A stretch of 64,000 nt of DNA from contig SADC01001282.1 in the NCBI GenBank assembly GCA_004194705.1, forward strand, positions 744,001-808,000, in the 5' to 3' direction. The notes beneath the pieces were generated by a model. It had not been told where the DNA came from. It was given only the letters and a program-made list of their open reading frames with translations, and ran no database searches. The first letter of the stretch is position 1; each line of letters begins with the position of its first letter. Of the stretch, positions 46,510-58,030 are shown one piece after another. The stretch comes from Ditylenchus dipsaci (taxonomy: Eukaryota; Nematoda; Chromadorea; Rhabditida; Anguinidae). The translations under genes and the position numbers were made by a program.

Positions 46510-49500
46510 TAAACTTTCTTACCCAAAATTTTTTAATCAGATGTAGCTCGTTTTTAGCTCATTTTGAAGCCATGCATTTAGCTACAATATACTCATCGTG
46601 AAAGTGCCTTAACGTTTTCTACTGTGCCATGTTTTAAATAACTTTCTGGTCATGTAAGCTACCCACTCACTTTAATTTTGGAAAAACTGCTTTTTAACTT
46701 GTTTTAAATATTTCTTGATTGGTATGTCAAAAATTATGATTATCGAATTATAATCATCAAAAATATTAATTTTTAATTTATTTTTTTGCAACAATAAGCA
46801 GCAAAGGCAATGATGTAACGCATTCCTGCCTTCCTCTATTGATTTTCGGGGTGGCCCAAAATGCATCTCATTTCCTACTTATATTCCCAGACCTTTGCCA
46901 GCAAACATGAAATAAAAAGGAGAAAAAATATTTCCTTTTAAATGAAAGCAGGGGCAAAGATGGCCTTTGCTACTGACCATACCTTTTATGTCACAAGTAA
47001 TTAGATATTGCATCTTTTCCAAAAACTAAAACTACTATTAATAGTTAATTTACTATTGCAATTAGTGTGTGTCATTACTGGTTTACTGCAGTATTGGTTA
47101 GAGAAGATGGCTGGAAGGTGCATTAGGGCTGCAAAGCCAAACATATCAATTTCTTTTGCCTTTAGTCAAGATGTGCATTATTTTTACCGTTGCTTTTGTG
47201 ATTTTTCGTTGCTTATTATTTTTTAATTTCCCACCCTAAAAGTGACAAAATGTATTTATTTTAAAATTTTTCGAAAGCTAACGAATGGTTCTTAAGGCGC
47301 ATTCACAATGAGGAGTCTTTTTGCAAATGCTAAAACAGACTACTCACTAAGAATCTGCGAAACCGAATCCTCGCTTTTTTATTGGTTTCCCAAAATTATT
47401 CAGCTGGTGTAGTTTTTTTTATTTGCCAGTTCCTTATTTAGCTTCTCACATCATATATTTGAGGTTTAGCGCTATCAAATGAGCTATTGACTGAGTAAAC
47501 ATTGTTTTAAAAACTCAGATAAAATTTTAAGACTCCGTCCAAGAATCCTCACTCGAATTCGAGTGCGGATGCTTGGGCGGAGTCTTTTTTTTTAACTCAA
47601 TTTTTTCAACAATATCTAACTTATCAATAGCTCATCTGGTAGCCCTGAATCTTAGCTACAAAATGGCGATAACAGAATAATTTTTGAAAAATTAAAAAAA
47701 AAAAGTTATGGCCATTTCCGAGTGTAAAGTCTGGTTTAGCATCCGCAAACAGCCTCCTCATTGTGAACGTAGCTTTAGAAAAAGAAAGATCAGTTGAAAA
47801 ACGCACATATGTATCGAATTGCGAAAGAAAATTAAAAACTAAAATTATTTATCAAGGATGGGACGGAAGATTGAAAAAGGCTTATGAAAACTGGAATCGG
47901 AAGTAAAAATAATTAAGATCAGAAGTCGCAAAAAAGTGCCGGAAACGAGAAGAAATTTCAAAAAAAAGTTCCATATTTTTTTTTCAAAGCTAACTGCTTT
48001 CTTCTGAAATTTTTCCCATTTTTCGGAAGTTGAAAAAGAAAAGATAGATAAAAACAGTGTTTGGAATCGGAAGACGGAAATTGGAACTCCCTCCACCCCT
48101 GATTCGTTTGTATAAGACTGAAGGCTATGGAAAATGTCAAAAAGTAAGAAGATAAAAGGCAGCAGCTCGCGGCAAAAATATATAATACAAACCTAAATTA
48201 AATTCTTTGTGGATGAAAATTTGACTAATGCACGAATATTTTGCAATTTTTTGTTTAACTCAAACATTATTGTATAGTTTTCATTGGATTTCCAATATTT
48301 AATAAATGCACACTTTTGCCTTTCTGACCTTCCCAAAAATTTTTTTCAGCCTATCCTTTTGTAAAAAAACCCACTAAACCCCAAAAATGAGACATGCAAG
48401 TATTTGCAGCATATGGCTATTGTTATGGCCAGTCTGCTCGTAAAAAAAGACAAAAAATATGAGTGTGTGTGATTCAAAGGCTGGGTATTCCCTCCACCCT
48501 CTATGTCTCTCCATGAAACATACTGGGATTTTTCTGCTACTGATGCACCAGTCAAATTGTTCTGTTCGCTTTTTGTTGCTCAATCATTGCCTGTTGTGTG
48601 TGTGTGTGCTCTAGTATTTAGTAGCAGTAGTAGCACTAGTCATATGCTTAGGTTTGGCTGCTTTGTTTGAACAAGAAGGCAGACAAATGGGTACTACACA
48701 CTGATTATTTACTTTTTTCTTCGAGAAAAACTTAATAATTTTTTTTGAAAATCTTTTCATTTTTTACTTTATCATTTTTTGAGATCATGTCAGAAAAATG
48801 TTTTGACCGTTTGAAATTCAATAAATTTCTTGACTACTTTTGCATGTACGCACTACTGAGTAATATCTCTGCAACCACTGCTTCAAATAATTCTACTAGG
48901 GTACAACCCCATTATACTGGCTATTTTTAGAATGAGTCAAGACCTCATTTAGTTGAAAAGAATATGTTTTCACCAGGTACCGTATTTGCTCTCATTTGAT
49001 AAAATCAAAAAATGGCCTTTATAGGGTGGATGGCCGTGGAACTTCAAGTATCTCGACACGCAACTGTCAAAAAGAGGCATAAAATACTGTTATTTTGATG
49101 AAACTTATTGTTTACTAATTTTTTCGAAAATGTTCAAAAAGTCCGACCTATCTAAAGAAACTACCTCTATCAGAGAAAATAGAATACACTAAATTTTGCC
49201 CAATTTTCAAAAAAAAATCTGTGTTTTTGAAGTACTCCGTATTCCAATTAAATCAAAAAAAAAAATTAAAATTCAGTTTAATGTGTGTTTCTATTTACAA
49301 TTAGCATGCTTAAAAGTTCTTCTCTCTCAAAAATATTGTTGTTGACTGCTTTAGAACTAGCTCATAAAATTGTTTACTCAAGGTAATACATTGTTTTCTG
49401 CTTTTGCCAGTTGCGTGACCTTTGTTTCTGTTTTACGAGGAAATAATAGTGGTGAGCAAGTATGTTGTTTATTTGCAGCTGGTATGCTTAAAAGCCCAAA

Positions 49501-50590
49501 CTAATGAAAAAGTGCCTGGCTGTTTGCAGAATATTTCCCAGCTGGCCAGTGTATTTTGGATGTATTGATCAGCCATCCACTTCCACTTCATATGCTGCAC
49601 AACCTATTTTTCTTAAGGTTAGTGGCCATCCAACACGAACGAAAATTGTTCGAAAAGTTACCTTGTTCCATTAAGCTAATTCAAAAGCTCATGCGGCCTT
49701 AAAATTCAGCAAGATGTTTACATAAGATTTGAAGTCCGAAAATACCACCGACATTAAAGGGGCATGCCCGTGCGTTAAGGCCCGAACCAGCAGTTTTTTT
49801 TTCGAAAATTTTCAAATCGTCCCATTATTCACTCGTTCTGCGTCAAATCTGATACAGATGACCTTATACTGCTTTTAAAAACTAGACAGAAAACTTAAAA
49901 AATCTAGACAAGAGCGAATGTAAAAATTTATCGAGAAAGAAAAGAACTGCTGGTTCGCGCCTTTTCTCCCCATCGGTCACGATCATGCCCCTTTAAGTCC
50001 CAGGGCGTGGGCGGCGGCAGAAAAATTTAATGTAAATAAAAATTGAAAAAAAATTGAATGAAGCAGAATCGAAATTTTTTTTGAGTACATTTTTCTTCAC
50101 TTTCGGGAAGGTCAATTAATAGAGATTGAAGGGTATCAAATATTGGCGAAAATTGCCTGCTTACCCATCACTGCCCCCGATATAACATACCCCTCGATAT
50201 AACATACCCCAAGGGTCGGTCCGAAGGGGGTATGTTATAACGAGGTTTCATTGTATTTACTAAGTCAATATTACTTCAAAATTCGAAATTTTATTCTCAC
50301 TCGAATTCGAGGAGGATTCTTGGGCGGATTCTTTTTTTATCTCAAATTTTTAAAGAACATCTACCTTATCAATGGCTAAACTGGTAGCCCTTAATCTTAG
50401 TTACAAGATGGCACCAATAGAATGATTTTCAAAGAATTTAAAAAAAGTTATCGCCATTACTGAGTGTGAAGTCTGGTTGAGCATCCGCAAACAGCCAACT
50501 CATTCTAAATGCGGTTTTAGAGACCAAACTAAAATTAAAGATTTAATTAAATTATAACGCCACTTCTCGTATTTTATTTATTTGTTTTAT
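46510..50590. other. Repeat-rich stretch without a recognised gene
   Basis: Two diverged copies of one repeat (47525-47780 and 50290-50515) share ATTCGAG, GGCGGA, CATCCGCAAACAGCC and an ACAAAATGGC-like core. The MITE at 49757-49993 is the sister of one in MICU1. Short GT runs near 48598. A one-sided CCGTATTTGC end is near 48981. MCU exon 1 (presequence) should lie here or left but was not found. Confidence 0.45.
49757..49993. mobile_element. MITE, sister of 32982-33198
   Basis: Ends AAAGGGGCATGCCCGTG and, inverted, AAAGGGGCATGATCGTG, TA flanks. Confidence 0.8.
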
Positions 50591-50592
50591 AG

Positions 50593-53500
50593 AGAAAGTA
50601 TTGCTCCAAGCCTACAAATTTGGACAAAGCTCCATGTGTCAAGCCTGGAGATGAGAAGCTAGTAGTCAAATTTGAACATGGCCTGCCCAACCTAGTAGTG
50701 CCCTTACCCTCCAGAAAAGAATATTGCCAATTTACCCTCCGGCCAATAAGTGATGATGTGGGCACATTATGTGACAATCTCATCAAGGAAGACAATGGAA
50801 TCGAAATCGTAGCATTCTACAATAGTGGTATGTATTGAGTTTTACTTTTTTGAAAATTTTGACTAAAAGCGTAAAATTTGTAAAAAGAAGATCTTGAAAT
50901 TAATCAAATTCTGTGGCATAGTTGTAAAATGACTGAATTGCATTATACCCCCAACACTCGTTTAGCTCGAGAGACCTAGACGATTTTTAAAATTTTTTAC
51001 TAAGAATTTTTCGGTTCTTTTTGGTTATCGGGAATACCCGATTCTTACGCATAAATTGTCTTAGCACGACTGAGGTCGGGTATTCCCGATAACCAAAAAG
51101 AACCATTTTTTCTACATGATAATAATTGAAAAGATAAGTAAACAGTTTTTTTTTAAATTTTCGCAAAATAATAGTTCAGTTGAGTGCTGGTGATAGGGTA
51201 CGATTGAGTGGGCGTCACTGGCATATTGTAAATGCTCCGTCAAAATCAATGAAATAGACTGGAGTCCGATAGAATACACAGTCGCCCAAAGAAGGATTTT
51301 TTGTTTCAATTTAACTTTTTCCACTTTTTATTTATTTTTATGACAAAGAACCTGGGTCAATTAGAAGAAAAAAAGCGTAGAAAAGTTATTTGCACAAATA
51401 ACTGAAATGTATAATTTAAACTACGGTTTAAGAAGGTCGAACTTAAGCTAAAGTGGATTTTAGGTCTCGAAATAACTATATTTCTCCCACAAAAAACATA
51501 TAAAATATCTGAAAGTACGTTTTGTTCAGCGCGAAAATTTAAATATAGCAAAAATATTTATAAAAATAGGGAAAAATACTCGTTTGTTCTTACAAAAAAA
51601 TCGAAAAAACGACCCTGAGTTCACTAAGTTTAATTTTTATCTTGAGTTTGAGCTTTTGAAGAGAAAATTCCAATAGTCAATATATTTTTAGCTATACCAA
51701 TCTTAATTTGCTGCACCCGAAAATCCAACAATGTCAATTTCCAACTTTTTACAATATTATACTTCAGATGGCACCAGAATCTCAAAAAGCACTAATATCC
51801 AGCACCTTCTACGGTTTGGTGAGTTCCGGTTGCGCATCAATGACACCTACTTTGATGTTTCATTGCCTGCACAATTGCATGAGGTGGGGCATGAATGTCT
51901 GGAGTCTGGCGAGGCGCTTACCACTTTGGATGATCTCAAATCCAAGGTTTCACCGATCCTAAACCCAAATTATCCAATTCAGTATTTAGGTGTCATCGCT
52001 GTACGCCATTCTGAATGTAGATGATTACAAACTGCAAAGGGAAAAACTACTTCTGAACAAATTAGAAGAGGTTGAGATCGAACTCAGGCCTATGGAAATT
52101 GTAATCCTTTGTTGTAGGAACGCTTAAAAACTCGATAATTTGCAGATTCGTAAGAAAATCGACGAAGAATGCCAACTGTACAGCCAAAAAATACTGTGGA
52201 TTGGATTTATAGCACTAGGTTTTCAAACAGGCGTGTTCGCCAGATTGACTTGGTGGGAATACAGTTGGGTGGGTTTCTTAGTTACCGTATTTCCTCTAAT
52301 ATAACCACCGGTGGCTTTATTTTTCAAACCCCTTCTGAGGGGTGGGTTTATTAGAGTCATTTTGAGATTTTTGTGGCTTCAACCAAAATCCAAAAAGCGG
52401 AATCGGTAGAGCTCGTGGGAACTAAGAAAACGCAAAAAACAGCTTTGCAGAATATTTACTCTGTTCCGAGATACAGACACTGGAAGTTGAGGGGGTGGGT
52501 TTATTAGAGCGGGTGGTTATATTAGAGGAAATACGGTATATAGATCTGTATTTATTTCTGGATTTTTGAAAGATTATGGTGCACCAAAAACCAAAAAAAT
52601 TGTTTTCAAATTTTTTTTTTCAATTTTCAATATGCCGGGAATTTGAAAACTGCCTGTTGACATAACTATTTGCACAAATTTATATAGGATAAAAATTTCG
52701 AAATCACCCAATGATGGGGCATGTATGTCGCTAATGGGAATATTTTAATACAAAGGTCGGCATGCGCCTATCGGCGCCTATACAGAAATTTTTGCAACAG
52801 ACATTACCTAACTGCTGACAGTAAATTCGTTCCCAGAGTACTCAATTTGCTTACAAATGGTTTTGAAATTCAAACTCGACTCTATATTCTTAATTCCCTC
52901 TCGAGACAAAATTTTTTAAATTTGTGTGAATTTTTTTGTCAACAACAAACACAAGACCATAGGTCATTTTTAGATCCGACGCCAAACTTCAAAGTAGGAG
53001 ATCCCCTATTTAAAATGCATCATTTTAACGTTTTTTTTAAACGAAAGCTGACATGCTGGGAATCCGATAAAATCTGCAACAAAAAATTCTTTTCATTTTC
53101 GACCTCATTTTTTTGCCTTTGAAGTCAAAAAAAATCCGAAAAAACCGAAATTTGGGGAAAAACTCGAAATTTCTTTGTCAACCCCCAATTCTAACACCGG
53201 ATTCGTGTTCAGGCACACCAATTTATTTTAAGAAGTGTTCTGAGGAAAAGATTTAGACCACTCCCAGTGGCTGTAAAAAGGTGTGACCAACGAATTTTCC
53301 TATTATTTCTGTTTATTTTTATCTTATTTTTCTTTTGCTTATTCGTGAGAGGGAGTTCAAAAATTTTAAATTTCAAAATAATTATTTTTTTGCTTCCCAA
53401 AATAAAATCCATCCTCGAATTCTGCCATTTACCCCAGTGCTGCCGGTTAGAATTTCGGGAATTTTTTCGAGCACGAATTGGATCTTTCATAGTCAAACTC

Positions 53501-56500
53501 ATTTGGTGAGCAAAGCTCATCATTCGGCTGACCTTTTTTTAAATTTAAAAGGCTCAAAAACTGAACTAAGTTTAGGATATTGTGGAACCAGTCACCTATT
53601 TTGCCACTTTCTCTACAGTTTTCGCCACTGTCGGCTATTATTTGCTGACCAACCAAAACTTCGAGTACTCCTCAGCACACAAACGGGTGTTTACCAACGA
53701 ATTTCATAGAAGGGCTGTCAAATAGTGAGCTTTTCGGAATTAAAAATGCACAAACTGAAAAAATAAATTATTTTAGCAAATTTGACATACAGAAGTACAA
53801 TACGTTGAGTGAATTAGGTGCAGAATTAAGGTAAATATTTATCATCAATTTATGGTACTATCGAAATACAGTCGAGTATCAATATAACGCGACCCCTCGG
53901 GACCGGAAAAAGGTCGCGGTATATCAGGGGTCACGTTATGTCGAACGTAAATTTGACTAACCTCCTTTTTCTGGAATCATTTCAAGTGTCGCGTTATGCC
54001 AAGGGTCGCGTTTCATCGGCGTTACGTTATTTCGAGACTCGACTGTACCGTAAATCCTATAATTGTCGGTCTCTTTTCCTCCTAATTCGAAATCAAGTTT
54101 TCGGCATTGTGCTTTTAGCCTAATTTTGACGATTACTCTTATGCCAGTTAGACCTTCTTTTGTGGCTCACTTGATTGGCTACAAAATGTGAGCTGATTTG
54201 TAAAATAGCAGTTTTCACAACGCCAAGAACACGATATGAAATCAGGTAGCAACAACTTGAGAATTTACGTGAAAGGACCATGGTTTTGTGGGAGTTTTTT
54301 TACCCACATCGGGTCAATTGATTGATTTGCAAGGAAAAGCTTTATTTCCCGACTACTTTTTGGAAACTAAAGTAAGCGCCTGTTATACATAGATACCGAA
54401 AATCTGTTCCCGCCTAAAGTTCGGTAGTTTTTTAACCTGAATATCGATGACATTTCAGAAATGTGATTCGTCAGTCTAGTCACGAAAATCGCAAAATTTC
54501 TGATTTAGGCCATTGTTTAAGGGAGTCACTATAATTTCGCCATTTAGACTCACAACGCTCGATATAAGGATAAAATTTATTTTGTATAGGTGTCCTTATA
54601 TCGAGCATTGCGGGTCTCCATGGCAAAGCTAATTTAATTTTTAGAAATGATCGACCAAATTACCGTATTTCCTCTAATAAAGCCCCTGGGAGCTTTATTT
54701 TTTGACTACCCTTTAGAGGGGGCTCTATTAGGAGGGGGGGGGGGGCTCTAATAGAGTGAGGGGCTTTATTTTTAACCTCCCGAATTTTCTAGCTTTGACG
54801 AAAATTTTTGATGATCATTATCAAAACAAAAACTTTTTTTGGCCTTATCAATAGCATACAATGCACGTCAATTATGGAGAACGACGATTCGATACGGCGG
54901 GGGTTTATTCAATAGACGGAAAATTCGAAAAGCGGATAATTCAACAGTGGATTATTCAACAGCCGGAGTTTTCGTCAATAATTATTTTAAACCACTTTTT
55001 GACAACGTATCGAGCTGATTTTTTTCATTCATTAGTTCCTCTCGGCTTTTTCTATTGATCCTGAAAAAATTCAGCTCGATACGTTGTCAAAAATTGGGTT
55101 AAAACAATTATTGACGAAAACTCCGACTGTTGAATAATCCACTGTTGAATTATCCGGTTTTTGAATAATCCAGCTGTTGAATAACCCCCCCCCCCCCGCC
55201 TTCGATACACATTGTGATTCGATACTGTGATTAGATAACGTGCCAAATTTTGCCTTGGTTCCCCCTGTTGATTTTTTCAACTTTTTGCGATTTATCAAAT
55301 TTTTACGCACTTAGGCAAAGCTTTAGGCTCAGTGTAGGCCAGCGCCCGTTAGGACTCAAAGGTGTGGTTTGAACATAGTTTTTAAACTTTTGAAAAAAAA
55401 TTTATCGAATCGCAGTATCGAATCACAATGTGTATCAAATCGTATGCCAGTCGTCAATTATACATAAAACTTGAATCTCCTATATTGTATTAGAGATGTT
55501 TCGTTTGTTTGTCCACTTTTGATGTTTTTGGTTTTTTCAAAGAGGTTTTAATTTGATTTTTCGGTCAAGTTTTTTTTTAAATTGAAGCTTGGAATCTCGG
55601 CAGTAGATTGGTTGTTTCGGAATGCGCTGGATTGGCGTTGAAAATTGTCGTCGTCCAAACTTTGGTTTTTCGGAGCTACAAAAGCTCTGAGATTCGTGAA
55701 AAGGATGTTTGTGAGCGAAAGTTTAGCTTGTTCTATAGAAGTTATTTTTAAAGTTTTATAATTTTTGAATAGCTCTAAATGGGCAGGTATGCACTACCGT
55801 AAATACTCTATTAAACGGCCCCCCTCCAATTAACGGCCCCCTCTAATAAACGGCCTCCATTAAGGACCTATATCTTAGCTTAGAAAAACAATTTTGCAAA
55901 TCTGTTTTTCGCGTTTTCTTAGTTACCACGAGTTTACCTGATTCCACTTTTCAGATTTTGATTGAGCATCCAAAAATATCAAAATCAAAATATTTTTTTG
56001 TTCGATTTTTAGGGGTTGAAAAATAAACGGCTCGGGCCGTTTAATAAAGTATTTACGGTATGTTTTTTTTTAATTTTCTGAAATTTTGAAAAAGAGGTAT
56101 TGCCAGTTATTAGAGACTTTTTGATGTTTTGCGTGAGCATATTTTTTGATTTTTTTCTTTTATATTTTTTAATTGTATCAATTTCAAAAGTTACATTTTC
56201 ACCTTGACCAAGGCGGCATTGATCCGCCGACAGCCGGTCCCCAGAGCTAGCTTTTGTATTAACGATCTTTAAATGGTCGCAAAAATTTGCATTCTAACTA
56301 AGTTGTTATTGAAAATTTCTAAAAAGGCATGGTATTGAGCCTTTTCCGAAAATGGGGGGGGGTCTCTATTAAAGGCGGGGGCTTAATTTCTCACTACCCT
56401 CCAGAGGGGGGCTCTATTAGGAGGGGGGGGGGGCTTTATTAGAGGAAATACGGCAGTATCCTTGCTATTTTTAAGACCATACCAACGAATCAAATCCGTC

Positions 56501-57295
56501 GAAAAAACGACGCAATTTAGGTTAAAAAAAGTATCGGTCGTTAGGCCATAACAAAATTGAGGGCGTCTATAGACCAAGTGTAAATTGTATTTTTTATGAG
56601 CCGAAAATTTGGGTAAATTCACCGCTTTATAATTTATCGGTAAATTGAGCAACCCTAGTTTTCAGTCCAATAATCCAAGCTTAGTTTAGCTCATTTTACT
56701 AGAAGACTCTTTTTTAAATATAGGGTGAGTCGTGAAAAATTCAAAATTTTTTTAAATTCCCACCTTTTTACCTTTTCCATCAAATTTTAATTTACAAATG
56801 GTCGTATCTTGATTAATTAACGGTTTTTGCTGCAATTTATTTAAATTGTTAGTTAAAACCTCAAAATTTTTTGGGATTTCACCTCTCTGCGAAAGACGAC
56901 TCACCCTGTATATTTGCGTTTCAATTTTTTCAGTCCAAAAAGTAATTTCAAAAAATTGACTCCCGATGTGTAGAGATGGGCACAAATATCATTTTGTCAC
57001 AGTTTACAAGCAAATTTGAGTTGATACTTTCCTTTAGAATACTTTGTACGTTTGCAGACATGATTTGAAAAGACTGAGAGATCCTCTGTACCAACACCTG
57101 CCAGTCAACAGACTTTCTTCGCTCGAGTCAGAAAAAGCCAAAGTGTGGGTAGCGCCAGATGTCCCACCACATACACTTCAGCCAATAAAATGTCTTTCAC
57201 ACCAAATAGCAAAAAGTCAAGCTGATGAAACCTTTAAAAATGGTATATGGACAGGGCTGCATTCTTATAATTACACAAAAAAAAACATTTGGTAA
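50593..57295 (+). CDS. MCU: Mitochondrial calcium uniporter pore subunit
   Basis: MCU forms the Ca2+ channel of the inner mitochondrial membrane. Exons: 50593-50827, 51768-51946, 51990-52100, 52146-52268, 53576-53724, 53777-53830, 57058-57295. All joins are in phase. Order: N-terminal domain (VKFEHGLPNLVVPLPSRKE, QFTLRPISDD), coiled coil 1 (LQREKLLLNKLEEVEIELRP), first membrane helix (WIGFIALGFQTGVFARLTWW), filter loop EYSW-DIVEP with both acidic residues, second helix (VTYFATFSTVFATVGYYLLT), then FEYSSAHKRVF, KFDIQKYNTLSELG and HDLKRLRDPLYQHLPVN. The usual WDIMEP is WDIVEP. The last exon runs beyond the usual end; its final ~15 codons and stop come from a hAT-type MITE. Exon 1 with the presequence was not found. 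Confidence 0.95.
51012..51104. repeat. Hairpin in MCU intron
   Basis: GGTTCTTTTTGGTTATCGGG and, inverted, the same phrase, followed by AATACCCGA; arms of about 30 bp around a 35-bp loop. Confidence 0.85.
52285..52536. mobile_element. CCGTATTTCC MITE with CCACC words in MCU intron
   Basis: Ends CCGTATTTCCTCTAATATAA on both sides when inverted, TA flanks. Private word ATATAACCACC. Starts 17 bp after the donor of the exon encoding EYSW. Confidence 0.88.
53869..54045. mobile_element. Tigger-like MITE in MCU intron
   Basis: Ends CAGTCGAGTATCAATATAAC and, inverted, CAGTCGAGTCTCGAAATAAC, TA flanks; CTCGGGACCGG block inside. Confidence 0.85.
54663..56452. mobile_element. Large CCGTATTTCC-type element with nested insertions in MCU intron
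   Basis: Left end CCGTATTTCCTCTAATAAAG, right end inverted CCGTATTTCCTCTAATAAAG. Both sides carry GGGGGCTCTATTAGGAGGGG words. Nested: a foldback (54880-55210, arms sharing TCGATACG-type ends, ATTCAACAGTGGATTATTCA and ACGTATCGAGCTGA) and a second CCGTAAATAC MITE (55797-56058). Confidence 0.7.
55797..56058. mobile_element. CCGTAAATAC MITE
   Basis: Ends CCGTAAATACTCTATTAAAC and, inverted, CCGTAAATACTTTATTAAAC, TA flanks. Private word AAACGGCC. Confidence 0.87.
56716..56915. mobile_element. Mariner-like MITE, AGGGTGAGTCG ends
   Basis: Ends TATAGGGTGAGTCGTGAAAA and, inverted, TACAGGGTGAGTCGTCTTTC. TA-type flanks. In the last MCU intron. Confidence 0.65.
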
Positions 57296-57437
57296 AGAAG
57301 GGAATTTGCATTTTATCTAGTGCTTATTGCCATTTTGAAGCGAAAAAAAGATTTTGACTAAAACTTCAAATATTAAAAAAAACTTGTGGTCCCAATAAAA
57401 CGACAAATCTTTTTAAAAAGGACATATGGCAGCCCTG
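57252..57437. mobile_element. hAT-type MITE supplying the MCU stop codon
   Basis: Ends CAGGGCTGC and, inverted, CAGGGCTGCC; flanks TATATGGA and CACATGGA (6 of 8). Interior matches the CAGGGATGG MITEs (TTTTATCTAGTGCTTATTGC, AAACTTCAAA). The MCU reading frame enters it and stops at 57293-57295. Confidence 0.75.
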
Positions 57438-57439
57438 CA

Positions 57440-58030
57440 CATGGATTAATATCGATTGATAAATATTGTCTTTTTTGTGATTCATGAAAGAAATAAAATA
57501 TAAAATTTTTAAAATGTCAAACTAAAAAATTTGGTTACAAAACTTGATAAATGTCGACGCTTTTTTGCGAAAAAAAAACAAATTCTACAAAAACAGATGA
57601 CAATAATTTCAGAGAAAAATTTTAGTGAATTTCCAAAATATCAATGATGGTATTTCTGCTCGGTGCTTCATATTATGTACTTCCTTGGTCGGCTCAAATC
57701 GCTCTCTCAATATCTCTTAGGAAAATCGGTGATGCTCTTTTAGTGCTCATTGCCTGAAAGAATTACAGCTTTTTATAATTCTCTATGATAAATAGCTCTT
57801 AATAGTGCGAAAATTTAAAAATCGAGCTTCAACTGTATAAGTTTTAGCTAAAATATTGCTAGAAATATAAAACAAATTACACCCATTTTTTCCTACAGTA
57901 TAATTAGTATAGCAAGAAAACCATCGCGAAATGCGTCAAAAAAGAAGAAAAAAAATCCGCAGTGTCACTTAAAGTTTGCTGAAGGCTTGGGCTTGAAAAG
58001 TTTTTTTCAGGTTTCAGCCAACAAGTTATA
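57440..58030. other. No gene recognised
   Basis: AT-rich; includes a stretch (57830-58010, ATCGAGCTTCAACTGTATAA and CCCATTTTTTCCTACAGTAT) that recurs at 59000-59060 and 59575-59700, so it is repeat-derived. Confidence 0.5.

Noticed and set aside
52721..53122. 133-codon plus-strand frame in the MCU intron
   Set aside because: It lies between two MCU exons whose phases join directly, and it has no recognised motif.
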